64,000 nt of DNA from Hydrogenophaga sp. IBVHS1 (GCF_002127265.1 NZ_NFUU01000003.1:439307-503306); one strand, 5' to 3'; counted from the first letter of the stretch, positions 53,600 to 61,450 are shown. Translations and numbers: made by a program. The notes: generated by a model from the letters alone, not told the origin.

Positions 53600-53655
53600 G
53601 TAGTAAAGTCGACGCATCCGTCAAACTGAGGCAGAATTCCCTGCCCATCACAAGG

Positions 53656-54309
53656 ATGTCCATGACCAGTGCAGTCCTCAAGTCGCCCGCAGAAGCGCCC
53701 CCCAAACGCAGCTTTCGCGCCCAGATGCACCTCGCCCGCGAAGACGCCATCGTTTCCGCCGTGAATCGCCTGCTGGCCGAAAAAGGCTTCGAGGCCATGA
53801 CGGTCGACGAGGTGGCGGCCGAAGTGGGCATCGCCAAGGCCAGCCTCTACAAGCATTTCCCCAGCAAGGAAGACCTGGCGGCGGCGGCCATGGTTCGAGT
53901 GATGGACCGCGCCCGCGCCTTTCTCGACTCCCTGCAGAGCGGAAACGCTAACGCTCGCCCCATCGATCAACTGCGGGCGGTGGCGCGCTGGACGCTGGAG
54001 GTGCAACTGGCGGGCGAGATGCCCTCGCTCCCCAGCGAAAACTCCAGCCTTCGTGCATCGCTCACCACCAACAAGGCGTACGTGGACGGGCTCATGGATG
54101 TGAGTGATCGCCTCGGCGCCTGGATCACCGCCGCGCAGGCCGACGGCAGCCTGAACAACTCACTGCCGCCAATTGCCGTGCTTTACACGCTCTATGCGCG
54201 CGCCTGCGATCCGGTGCTGGGTTTCCTCAAGAGCCACGGGCAATACAGCAGTGAGCAGATCATCGACATGGTGCTCAGCACCTGCTTCGAGGGCCTTCAG
54301 GCCCGCTGA
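53656..54309 (+). CDS. TetR family regulator
   Basis: A 217-residue TetR protein. The DNA-binding part is NRLLAEKGFEAMTVDEVAAEVGIAKASLYKHFPSKEDL, read in segments across residues about 35-72. The C-terminal ligand domain is variable and gives no substrate. A second in-frame ATG two codons downstream is an alternative start. The downstream gene is convergent, so its target may be itself through the upstream palindrome or an unlinked gene. Confidence 0.87.
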   Translation: MSMTSAVLKSPAEAPPKRSFRAQMHLAREDAIVSAVNRLLAEKGFEAMTVDEVAAEVGIAKASLYKHFPSKEDLAAAAMVRVMDRARAFLDSLQSGNANARPIDQLRAVARWTLEVQLAGEMPSLPSENSSLRASLTTNKAYVDGLMDVSDRLGAWITAAQADGSLNNSLPPIAVLYTLYARACDPVLGFLKSHGQYSSEQIIDMVLSTCFEGLQAR

Positions 54310-54329
54310 ACGAAGCGCTTGCTTCAGCG
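54304..54329. terminator. Possible bidirectional hairpin between convergent genes
   Basis: An inverted repeat CGCTGAA / TTCAGCG overlaps the stop codons of the convergent TetR and Usp genes. There is no T-tract, so it is a weak terminator candidate. Confidence 0.3.
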
Positions 54330-54746
54330 CACCAGCAGCACGGGCACACCGCAGTGCGCGAGCACCTGCGTGGCCACCGAACCCATGACCAGATTGCCCA
54401 GCGATCCGTGGCCGTGGGAACCCATCATCAGCATGTCGAACTTGCCGGCATCGGCCACCTTGGCAATCTGCTCGCCAGGCGCGCCGACCTTGTGCAAGAC
54501 CTTTGGTTCGATGCCATGGCGTTTGAGAAATTTCACGGTGGGCGCGGTGACCTTGCCCGCTTCATCTGCGTAGTACTCGTTGGCCACGTCGGCGCCCACC
54601 GCAGCGCGCGCGCGCGGAGGCAATGGCGTCTGAACCGTCAGCAGCGTGAAGTCGTTGGAAGGGCCGAACAGTTCGTCGTGCGTGGCCAGATAAGCCAGCA
54701 TCTTCTTGGTGTAGGCGCTGCCGTCGACAGCAAGCAGAATTTTCAT
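54324..54746 (-). CDS. Universal stress protein (UspA family)
   Basis: A 140-residue single-domain Usp. The N-terminus MKILLAVDGSAYTKKML and the ATP-loop GSHGHGSLGNLVMGSVATQV (G-x2-G-x9-G-S pattern) indicate an ATP-binding UspFG-type protein. It acts in the cytoplasm under stress or growth arrest. AGGAG precedes the ATG at good spacing. Confidence 0.92.
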   Translation of the reverse strand: MKILLAVDGSAYTKKMLAYLATHDELFGPSNDFTLLTVQTPLPPRARAAVGADVANEYYADEAGKVTAPTVKFLKRHGIEPKVLHKVGAPGEQIAKVADAGKFDMLMMGSHGHGSLGNLVMGSVATQVLAHCGVPVLLVR

Positions 54747-54769
54747 GAAGGTCTCCTGATCAAGATGGG

Positions 54770-55606
54770 TCAGGGTGCAGTGTAAGACCTGAGTTGCAGT
54801 GAACTTTGCGCTGGCTCAAGGGGAAGTCTCGAATCGGGCACGGCAATCAATTGGCGTGCCAGAAAACCTGCCTGTTCGTTCTTGTCGCTGTAGCCCAGCG
54901 GGTTGGCCACGATGCGGCAGCGCCCCACCTGCACGTCGGTGGGGCAGTGCAGGTGGCCATGCAGCCAGAGGTCGGCGCGCGGCAGCCAGGCGTCGAGCGC
55001 GTTGCAGAAACCGGCCGTGCCCGGACTCTGGCCGTAGCGTGGATCCATGCTGTGCAGCGTCGGGGCGAAATGCGTGACCACCACGGTGGTGCCATCGAAG
55101 TCCTCCGCCAGGGCTTCGTGCAGCCACCGCTGGCACTCGAGCGCCAGTTCGCGCATGGCCTCGGCATCGAACAGGCGCTTGTTGCGCCGACTCGCCATCT
55201 TCGACAGGTAGTGATTGGCCGCGCGGAAAGCTTTCTGGCGGTCGCCGAGTGCGTCGTAGTCGCTCCACAAAGTGGTTCCCACGAACCTCACGCCCTCCAG
55301 CACCAGGGTCTCGCGCTCCAGCCAGCACAGCCCCAGGCGTTCGCAGGTTCGTCGCAAATCGACATGCGCTTCGTCCACATCGAGAGCGTCGTATTCGTGG
55401 TTGCCCGGGACGAAAAGCACGGGCACCGGCCAATCTGCGAAGCGGCTCAAGCCCCAGTCAGGCTCGTTCATGGTGCTGCCGTCGCGGCGCATCTGGTAGG
55501 AGCCCACGTCGCCGGCGAGCACCAGCAAGTCGGCGCCGGGCGCGGGTTCGGGCTGGAAGTCGGGGTTGGCCTCGAGGTGCAGATCGCTGAGCAACTGGAT
55601 GTTCAT
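54770..55606 (-). CDS. Metallophosphoesterase family protein
   Basis: A 278-residue calcineurin-like phosphoesterase. All metal motifs are present: SDLHLE, LAGDVGSY, PGNHEYD, VVTHFAPT and WLHGHLH. The family covers phosphodiesterases and phosphatases acting on nucleotides, lipids or proteins. The substrate is not evident. It lies 23 bp upstream of uspA on the same strand, so the two may be cotranscribed. Confidence 0.88.
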   Translation of the reverse strand: MNIQLLSDLHLEANPDFQPEPAPGADLLVLAGDVGSYQMRRDGSTMNEPDWGLSRFADWPVPVLFVPGNHEYDALDVDEAHVDLRRTCERLGLCWLERETLVLEGVRFVGTTLWSDYDALGDRQKAFRAANHYLSKMASRRNKRLFDAEAMRELALECQRWLHEALAEDFDGTTVVVTHFAPTLHSMDPRYGQSPGTAGFCNALDAWLPRADLWLHGHLHCPTDVQVGRCRIVANPLGYSDKNEQAGFLARQLIAVPDSRLPLEPAQSSLQLRSYTAP

Positions 55607-55620
55607 GCGGGCATTGTGAA

Positions 55621-56640
55621 TCAGGGCTTTTGCAATGGTCGCTGGCGGGAACGCCGCGGCGCGGGTGCGTCGGTTGAACGCGTGGCGCGGAATCCGACCG
55701 CCGACGCGCGCTCAACCGCCTGGCGCAGCCAACGGTGCGCGCTGTTGTGCGTGGCGTTGCGGTGCCACAGCGAATCCACGTGCACGGCCGGCACCGCCAG
55801 CGGAAGATCGCACAGGGCCAGTTCGTGTTCCATGCCAGTGGCTCCCACGAAATGGCGCGGCAGCACGGTCAGCAGGTCGGTGGTGGCGACCACGCGCCCC
55901 GCCGTGAAAAACTGGTTCACGGTGAGCACCACGCGACGCTGTCGCGACAGGGCGGCCAGTGCCTCGTCCACAAAGCCGAAGGGACGGCCCGAGAAACTCA
56001 CCAGCAGGTGGCGCGCCTCGCAGTAGGCGTCCAGGCTCATTTCCTGCCCCGCCAGGGGGTGGCCGCGCCGCATCACCACGACGTACTCGCCGTCATAGAG
56101 GCGCTGGTGCAGGAAGTGCGGGCTTCGCTCCTGCAGGTGCAGGGCGCCCAGCTCCGCCAGCACGCCAGGGAAGTGGCCGATGGCGAGATCGGCCAGGCCG
56201 GTTTCCAGCATGTCGCGTGGATCGCGGGTGGTCAGTGGCAACACGCGGAGGTTGGCCCCTGGCGCCTCTTTCTCGAAGATGTCCACGAGCCCGGGCACGA
56301 GCTTGGCGGCCGTGGCGTCGGCCATGGCCAGCACGAAGGCGTTGCGCGCGCTGGCTGGGTCGAAGGTGCCCGGCGCAAGGGATTCGCGCAGCAGGTGCAA
56401 GGCATCGCGCACGGTCGGCCACAGGGCCAGCGCGGCGGGGGTGGGCTCGACGCCATAGCCCGCGCGCTGCACCAGCTCGTCGCCCATCACCTCGCGCAGG
56501 CGGCGCAAGGCGTTGCTTACGGCAGGCTGCGTCATGGCCAGGTTGTGCGCGGCCCGGGTGAGGTTGCGCTCGGCCATGACCTCGTCGAACACCCGCAGCA
56601 GGTTCAGATCCAGCGTGCGGAAGTTGAGGTTATTTATCAC
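55621..56640 (-). CDS. LysR family regulator (NodD/LinR-like)
   Basis: A 339-residue LysR protein. The helix-turn-helix is RNLTRAAHNLAMTQPAVSNALRRLREVM, in segments, with the FRTLDLNLLRVFDEVM opening typical of the NodD/NahR/LinR subgroup. The start is GTG. A palindrome lies immediately upstream, overlapping its promoter region, as expected for autoregulation. It is divergent from the small membrane protein gene. Confidence 0.88.
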   Translation of the reverse strand: MINNLNFRTLDLNLLRVFDEVMAERNLTRAAHNLAMTQPAVSNALRRLREVMGDELVQRAGYGVEPTPAALALWPTVRDALHLLRESLAPGTFDPASARNAFVLAMADATAAKLVPGLVDIFEKEAPGANLRVLPLTTRDPRDMLETGLADLAIGHFPGVLAELGALHLQERSPHFLHQRLYDGEYVVVMRRGHPLAGQEMSLDAYCEARHLLVSFSGRPFGFVDEALAALSRQRRVVLTVNQFFTAGRVVATTDLLTVLPRHFVGATGMEHELALCDLPLAVPAVHVDSLWHRNATHNSAHRWLRQAVERASAVGFRATRSTDAPAPRRSRQRPLQKP

Positions 56641-56641
56641 C

Positions 56642-56665
56642 CTTGTGAATGTAAGGCATCACAAG
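56642..56665. promoter_or_regulatory. Candidate LysR operator upstream of divergent genes
   Basis: An inverted repeat CTTGTGA-N10-TCACAAG begins 2 bp from the LysR start codon. It is flanked on both sides by AT-rich arms (TTATTTA / AATAAAT). This is the form of a LysR recognition/activation box in the divergent promoter. Confidence 0.6.
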
Positions 56666-56744
56666 AATAAATTGGCGAGTAATTGGGGTTTACCCTACCA
56701 TTGCGGTGTCCAAAAGACATTTCCATCCTTTTCAGGAGTCCGCC

Positions 56745-57314
56745 ATGAGCAGTTTCGCATCCACCCATTCCTCCCCGCTGGGGCTCAGCGCCGCCACCGG
56801 CTCGGCGCGCAACGAAGTCGGCAGCCGCTTTGCGGGCACACGGGGCCTGTCTGGCCTTTTGCTCGCCGCCGTGGTCGCCGCCATGGTGGTGCTGGCGGAC
56901 CAGCTCATCAGCACGTGGGCCGACGAGCACCTCTTCCTGGCCTGGGTCCTGCTGTGGGTGGTGGTGTTCGCAGGGCTGGCGCTGTTTGCTGGCGCCGCCC
57001 GCTCCATGGCGCGACGCGCTGGTGTCTACCTCGACAGCTGGTCGCAGTCGATGGCTGAAGCCCGTGCCGAAATGCGCATGTGGGAAATGGCCCGTCGCGA
57101 TCCCCGGCTGATGAGCGAACTCACCCTGGCACGTTCACGTGCCGACGCCGAAGAAGATGAATTTGTCGGCACCGGCCAGACCGATTTCAGTGAAGCCCTT
57201 GCTCCGCTCGGGATGGAAATGGCTGCGAAGGTGGCCCCCCAGGACGAAGGCTCTGGCTGGGACCGCTGGGTTGCTTTCCGCAGCCGCCAGGCCATGCTGC
57301 ACCGCTTCATCTGA
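56745..57314 (+). CDS. Two-helix membrane protein (189 aa)
   Basis: Two adjacent hydrophobic helices (GLLLAAVVAAMVVLADQLI and LAWVLLWVVVFAGLALFAG) at residues about 35-85 are followed by an amphipathic, charged C-terminal domain (WSQSMAEARAEMRMWEMAR). I do not recognise a family with certainty. AGGAG lies 6 nt before the ATG. A good terminator follows. Divergent from a LysR gene and the likely target of its operator. Confidence 0.75.
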   Translation: MSSFASTHSSPLGLSAATGSARNEVGSRFAGTRGLSGLLLAAVVAAMVVLADQLISTWADEHLFLAWVLLWVVVFAGLALFAGAARSMARRAGVYLDSWSQSMAEARAEMRMWEMARRDPRLMSELTLARSRADAEEDEFVGTGQTDFSEALAPLGMEMAAKVAPQDEGSGWDRWVAFRSRQAMLHRFI

Positions 57315-57366
57315 GCCCACTCGCTCGCCCCAAGGGTGTTATCAAGCTGATGGCCCAAACTCCCTG

Positions 57367-57391
57367 AAAACGGCCCCTTGAGGGCCGTTTT
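57367..57391 (+). terminator. Intrinsic terminator
   Basis: A perfect 10-bp stem AAAACGGCCC / GGGCCGTTTT with a 5-base loop, so T's follow in either direction. It closes the small membrane protein gene and marks the left edge of the accessory island. Confidence 0.85.
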
Positions 57392-57453
57392 GCTTGTTTG
57401 CTGGGCAGGAGGGGTCGCTTCACGAAGGTATCTTGGCTTGATGCGACACCTTC

Positions 57454-58092
57454 TTGAACCCCTCACTCGACCCATTCCCCCAGCGAACTCCGCCCGAACT
57501 GAAGTGGCTCTTGAACGAGAGAGCTGCGGTTCTCGGGCAACTCGGCAAGGCACAAGAACGGGCGGACTCGTTCGACATAGCAGCTCGCCGTTGGGAAGAG
57601 ATGCGCGCAAAGGCTGTTCGTTGCAGAGAGGAAGCGCAACAGGTAGCTGCCGAGAAACAGCGCAATCTCCAGGCGCTCGATGTCTCGATTGCACTTGTAG
57701 ACAGCAGAGTGCGCTCCGACGCCGCAGGGCGCGTGGTGCCCTGGAAGGACAAGTACGGCGCGCGCGGTGCGCTGTCGAACTTTCTCCGGGCTGCGCTCCA
57801 AGATGCGGCACCACAGCCCATCTCGGGGGCCGACCTTACGAAGCTTGCGACGGAGCACTTCAACTTGAAGCTCCTGACTCCGCCGGAACGAAAGTCCTTC
57901 CGGGACACCGTGAAGGCCGTGTTGCGATTGGCTGTCCAGCGAGACGGCGTGGTGGAGCGCCTTCCGAAAAAGAATCCGAATCAGCGAAACCAGCTGTACG
58001 GCTGGAAGGGGCCGACGAGCCTTTCAGCCTTGCGAGCGTTGGCAGGTGCCGTGCAGGAGCCCAAGCATGAGCCGGCAGCAGACGCCCCCTGA
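57454..58092 (+). CDS. Tandem paralogue 1, coiled coil plus helical domain (212 aa)
   Basis: I do not recognise a named family. The N-terminus carries TPPELKWLLNERAAVLGQL, then a coiled-coil-like stretch (RRWEEMRAKAVRCREEAQQV). A second block KYGARGALSNFLRAAL begins a possible winged-helix-like domain (ISGADLTKLATEHFNLK, FRDTVKAVLRLAV). Both blocks recur in the next gene. The start is a TTG without a clear ribosome site, the only in-frame option after an upstream stop that keeps the conserved block. It overlaps the next gene by 26 bp. Confidence 0.6.
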   Translation: MNPSLDPFPQRTPPELKWLLNERAAVLGQLGKAQERADSFDIAARRWEEMRAKAVRCREEAQQVAAEKQRNLQALDVSIALVDSRVRSDAAGRVVPWKDKYGARGALSNFLRAALQDAAPQPISGADLTKLATEHFNLKLLTPPERKSFRDTVKAVLRLAVQRDGVVERLPKKNPNQRNQLYGWKGPTSLSALRALAGAVQEPKHEPAADAP

Positions 58093-58609
58093 CATCAAGT
58101 GGCTGCTCAACGAGCTGGCCGCCGCCAGGGGAGAGCTCGACCGAATCGCGTCCGACCTGGAGAAAGCCCATGCTCACCTTCGGCGCTTGGAGGAAGCACG
58201 TGGGCGCCATCTGGCCCTATGCGTTTCCCTTGAGAAGGCGTTGAGCCTCTCATCGGTGGTCTGGCTAAGAACAGACACTTTCGTCGTAAAGGCCCACAAG
58301 AAGTACGGCGGCCGCGGCAACCTGCGCCAGTGGCTCAAGGCTGCGCTGACTGAAGCCTACCCCCACGCACCCACTGGACTAGAGCTCCTTCAGCGGGCTG
58401 TCCCCGAGTTTGGCATCGAGTTCACGAGTCCAGGCGCTCGAGCGGCCTACTACAGGAACACCGTCCACCGCCAGCTTTACCACCTTGCAGAGCAGGGCCT
58501 CGCCGAACGAGTTGCGGTTCAGGAGGGCGCGATACGTGTTCGGTGGCGCTGGGTCCCCCAGTTGACGTTGGCTGAGCTGAAGGCGAAACACCTTGAGGAC
58601 CTGAGTTGA
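58067..58609 (+). CDS. Tandem paralogue 2 (180 aa)
   Basis: It shares TPPDIKWLLNELAAARGEL at the N-terminus and KYGGRGNLRQWLKAAL in the middle with the preceding gene. A helical, winged-helix-like C-terminus (TGLELLQRAVPEFGIEF, YYRNTVHRQLYHLAEQGL) follows. CAGGAG lies 7 nt before the ATG. The resemblance to HARE-HTH-type domains is a guess. The stop overlaps the third gene by one base (TGATG), so all three are translationally linked. Confidence 0.65.
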   Translation: MSRQQTPPDIKWLLNELAAARGELDRIASDLEKAHAHLRRLEEARGRHLALCVSLEKALSLSSVVWLRTDTFVVKAHKKYGGRGNLRQWLKAALTEAYPHAPTGLELLQRAVPEFGIEFTSPGARAAYYRNTVHRQLYHLAEQGLAERVAVQEGAIRVRWRWVPQLTLAELKAKHLEDLS

Positions 58610-58923
58610 TGGCACTCACCATGACCAGGACACGAACGCAGACGGCGCTGACCAAGCTCGTAGAGCGACTGTCGAACGTGAAAGGGGAGCTCGAATACGT
58701 TGAGGTGTTACTTGTTGCCAAGCCCAACGCAGCGGGGTCACTCCTCTCCAGGCAGAGGCTGTTGCAGGACCAGCATGCCGCGCTTTGCGCGACGCTCAAG
58801 CAGTTCGACCAAGGCATCGACCTGGAGCAGGTTGTGGCGGGAGCTGGGTGGCAGAAGGTCTATCGGGTCAGAACCCAGCAGTCCTTGGCGAGACGGTACC
58901 TGGCTGCCGCCGGTGGCGTCTGA
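58609..58923 (+). CDS. Tandem paralogue 3, shortened (104 aa)
   Basis: The first 75 residues align loosely with the coiled-coil half of the two upstream genes (TKLVERLSNVKGELEYVEVLL; QHAALCATLKQF matching RHLALCVSLEKA). It lacks the KYGxRG block and helical C-domain and ends QSLARRYLAAAGG. It may be a shortened family member or a partner subunit. No named family is recognised. Confidence 0.55.
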   Translation: MALTMTRTRTQTALTKLVERLSNVKGELEYVEVLLVAKPNAAGSLLSRQRLLQDQHAALCATLKQFDQGIDLEQVVAGAGWQKVYRVRTQQSLARRYLAAAGGV

Positions 58924-59231
58924 AGGCAACGCAAGCCCTTGTCAACGGGATTCTCTTCAAATCAGGCCATGGCGTGCCGTGCAGAGCGCTTATACGGAAC
59001 AGGCGTGCCTCCCCGGTCCGCCTTCCATGCCCCAGTTCTGCGATACGCCAAGGGGCGCGCCGAGTCGTCACCTTAGTGGCAGCCGTCGGTCAGGAGGAGA
59101 CGCTGACATCCCAGTAGAATTCTTTCCGAACTCCGACGTCAAGCAAATGCATGCACCTAACGGACTGCCTTCGGTCGCACAGTCGCAGCCGCACTCCTTT
59201 GCTCGTAGCCCGCACCTGAATCCAAGACACT
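58924..59231. other. Gap with no recognisable gene
   Basis: About 300 bases between the third paralogue and the metallopeptidase-like gene. I see no convincing coding frame, structural RNA or terminator; open frames here look like chance translations. Confidence 0.5.
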
Positions 59232-60296
59232 GTGCTGAAGCTCCTTCGTTCACTGGTCACACCAAAGTATCCTGCACCGTTGGAACCGGCTTCAACGCCC
59301 CCACTGGCTCCCGCTGCCGTCTCAGTAGAAGGAGTGTGTGACTTCAATGTCCCTGATAACCTGATTCATGCCGATGGCCTCCCTTTACTCGATTGGGATG
59401 CCGTTCAGCACTGGGTCGATGGCATCCCTGATGAGGTTTGTAAGGCCCGCGCCTGGTCAGATTGCGAGTGCGCTTGGCTCGAACATTTGCAAGCATCCCT
59501 TGGACCTGCGTATCGGCTGCGTAAGAACGGCAGCACGTTGCTCCTATCAACACTCGAAGCGAACGTCGCCGAAGCCACGCTCGCATTCGTCAAAACGACG
59601 CATCAACGAGTCGTGAACATTCTGGATGGCGTTGCTGATATTTCAGACTGGGGTCACCAAATCCTTATCGTGTTCTCGGATGACGACACCTACTATAAGT
59701 ACGTCGCACAGTACTACCCCCAGGACGGTGAGTTCGCCAGAAGTGGCGGCATGTACATCAACTTTGGTTGCGGTCACTTCGTGACAATTGCAGCTGACTT
59801 GCGCTACATCGAGCCTGTAGTTGCACATGAGTTGACCCACTCGTGTCTTGGTCACCTACCTATTCCTGCATGGTTGAACGAAGGCATTGCCGTCAACATC
59901 GAGCATCGCCTCTGCCCGCCGGGCTCAGCGGTTTCAACGCCACGGGAAATGCATGCACGCCATCGGCAGTTCTGGGGTCCAGGTGAAATTCAGGAATTCT
60001 GGTCAGGAAAGTCCTTCCTGCGTACAGATGAAGGCAATGAACTCTCGTACGATTTGGCGCGAATCATCGTCTCGCAGTTCGGTGCTACTTGGGAGCGTTT
60101 TCGTCCATTTGTGCAAGCAGCAAGCATGGAGGACGGAGGTGCAGCGGCGGCGGCAGAGCATCTTGGAGTCCACCTCGGCGATGCTGTCGCTGCGTTGTTG
60201 GAATTAGAGCCTTCGATACAGTGGGCCCCGAGCCCCGCTACGTGGAGCGGTGAACCTGAGCGGGGTGCGTTTAGTGCAGGCCAACGCGGACCTTAA
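59232..60296 (+). CDS. HExxH metallopeptidase-like protein (354 aa)
   Basis: A gluzincin-type motif is clear: VAHELTHSCLGH (His199, Glu200, His203) followed by AWLNEGIAVNIEH with Glu217 as probable third zinc ligand. The spacing fits peptidase-MA-like families. The N-terminal about 120 residues are of unknown fold and there is no signal peptide, so it may act in the cytoplasm. The GTG start is the first in the open frame. It stands in an accessory region with no functional neighbours, and the substrate is unknown. Confidence 0.7.
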   Translation: MLKLLRSLVTPKYPAPLEPASTPPLAPAAVSVEGVCDFNVPDNLIHADGLPLLDWDAVQHWVDGIPDEVCKARAWSDCECAWLEHLQASLGPAYRLRKNGSTLLLSTLEANVAEATLAFVKTTHQRVVNILDGVADISDWGHQILIVFSDDDTYYKYVAQYYPQDGEFARSGGMYINFGCGHFVTIAADLRYIEPVVAHELTHSCLGHLPIPAWLNEGIAVNIEHRLCPPGSAVSTPREMHARHRQFWGPGEIQEFWSGKSFLRTDEGNELSYDLARIIVSQFGATWERFRPFVQAASMEDGGAAAAAEHLGVHLGDAVAALLELEPSIQWAPSPATWSGEPERGAFSAGQRGP

Positions 60297-60490
60297 GCTC
60301 CATCACCTACCGGAGACTGCTTGTGACTTCGAGACAACTATCTAAGAAACGAGCCTTCGAGTTGATTGCTTCTTCGTATCGGCGGGTTGCATAGTACGTC
60401 TTCTCTTCAAGCTGATAGAACAGTAAGCCGTGAATCCCCATTGCCTGAGACTTTACTAGGCGTCGTGTCCAAATTGATTCAGACGCGCGA

Positions 60491-60650
60491 CTAGCGCGGC
60501 TTCTTCGCAACCGGTTTTTTGTACATTTCGTCGATGAAGGCTACGTCCTGGCCGCCCGGAAAAATGAGGTCAAACTCTTCTTCGGTTGCGGCAAAGATGT
60601 TTTAGTCACAGTGCATAGCGCAGCCAATGACTGGGATGTTTTTTGATGAG
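60491..60650 (-). pseudogene. Small broken gene with internal stop
   Basis: Reading on the minus strand from repeat copy C gives SSKNIPVIGCAMHCD, then one in-frame TAA at 60602-60604, then NIFAATEEEFDLIFPGGQDV and AFIDEMYKKPVAKKPR to a stop. The two halves look like one conserved small protein interrupted by a nonsense change. A short alternative frame on the same strand (60307-60510) also reads fairly protein-like but lacks support. The rest of 60297-60718 holds only these remnants and the repeat. Confidence 0.4.
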
Positions 60651-60690
60651 CGTCCGCTTATGGCCGTTTGCCGTCATGCTAGCTCAGACT
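60649..60690 (-). repeat. Dispersed repeat, copy C
   Basis: In minus orientation it reads GAGCTAGCATGACGGC, then CGGCCATAAGCGGACGC, matching copy D over about 42 positions and the GCTAG(G/C)ATG / AGCGGAC core of copies A and B. It follows the stop of the 60719-61210 gene and precedes the broken small gene, like a spacer between cassettes. Confidence 0.65.
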
Positions 60691-60718
60691 GAACCGGGCC
60701 CACAACCTCCCGTAGCTC

Positions 60719-61210
60719 CTAGGCGTTGAATACAGGCACTGTTGGGTAGGCCCGTGTGAGGTCGTCCAAGAATGCGTCCATGCTGACGAGGCCCTCCACT
60801 TCAACCGAGCGCTTGCGGCCTACGAGGACAAGCTTGGCGACCTCTCTGGAACTCCGGCGGTAGACGCCTATGGAGAACAGCTGACGCTTCTCGATGAGCA
60901 GTTCCGCGCCTCTTTTGGATTTGCGCCACACCCCTTGTTGGTCGATTTCAAAGACGGCGGTCCGGTACAGGCCCTCCAGCCAGAACAATCGAAACACCCA
61001 TAGGAATGCATACGCAACGATTGCAATGATTGTGGCGATATAGGCTAGAGGGAACAGGGAATCGAAATCGTGGTCCATGGAACTCACGAACAGAAGCGTG
61101 GCTACAAGGCCGACAATTCCAGCAACGACCAATCTGAGCGCCCTCCCAGGCCACTTGCTGGGAGGCGGATACTTCTGCTGTATGTACTCATTGGAGAAGT
61201 AATGTTGCAT
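60719..61210 (-). CDS. Two-helix membrane protein with C-terminal domain (163 aa)
   Basis: Two hydrophobic helices (LRLVVAGIVGLVATLLFVSS and AYIATIIAIVAYAFLWVFRL) are followed by a cytoplasmic beta-rich domain (TAVFEIDQQGVWRKSKRGAE, VGRKRSVEVEGLVSMDAFLD). I do not recognise the family. The ATG at 61210 is preferred over an upstream TTG. It is bracketed by repeat copies D (upstream) and C (downstream), a cassette-like layout, and has lower GC than the core genes. Confidence 0.65.
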   Translation of the reverse strand: MQHYFSNEYIQQKYPPPSKWPGRALRLVVAGIVGLVATLLFVSSMDHDFDSLFPLAYIATIIAIVAYAFLWVFRLFWLEGLYRTAVFEIDQQGVWRKSKRGAELLIEKRQLFSIGVYRRSSREVAKLVLVGRKRSVEVEGLVSMDAFLDDLTRAYPTVPVFNA

Positions 61211-61225
61211 AGGAGTCAATCACCC

Positions 61226-61268
61226 GACTGTCCGCCCTTGGCCAATGCCCGCCATGCTAGCTCAGGCT
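61226..61268 (-). repeat. Dispersed repeat, copy D
   Basis: In minus orientation it reads GCCTGAGCTAGCATGGCGG then GGCCAAGGGCGGACAGTC, related to copies A-C. It lies 15 bp before the start of the 60719-61210 gene and overlaps the stop codon of the small ORF upstream. Peptide reading from its ATG is MAGIGQGRTVG. Confidence 0.65.
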
Positions 61269-61450
61269 GTAATACTTCCCAAGTAGCGCCGCGCTAGCAC
61301 GCCGGCTAACTGAACTGGCGAATTGCTTCTTATATAGAGGACATGAGGCGTGTCCAGTCTTCGTCCGAGTACGGTGGCGAATGCCCGCAACGTGCCCTTG
61401 TCATGCATGGCCGTCATTGACTTAGAGCCTTCCCATTGCACATATCTCAC
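61262..61450 (-). CDS. Small hypothetical protein (62 aa)
   Basis: A short frame with a plausible protein-like body (GTLRAFATVLGRRLDTPHV, YIRSNSPVQLAGVLARRYLG). It starts at GTG 61450, or at an ATG 11 codons later that has GGAAGG upstream. Its stop falls inside repeat copy D, so it sits upstream in the same cassette-like row. No family is recognised. Confidence 0.4.
   Translation of the reverse strand: MRYVQWEGSKSMTAMHDKGTLRAFATVLGRRLDTPHVLYIRSNSPVQLAGVLARRYLGSITA

Noticed and set aside
60307..60510. 67-codon minus-strand ORF after the metallopeptidase gene
   Set aside because: It starts at TTG without a ribosome site and overlaps the end of the broken gene; the protein looks partly plausible but cannot be supported.
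60649..61268. Integron attC sites between the small genes
   Set aside because: The repeats lack a convincing pair of RYYYAAC and GTTRRRY core sites at their ends and no integrase gene is in view; kept as an unassigned repeat family instead.
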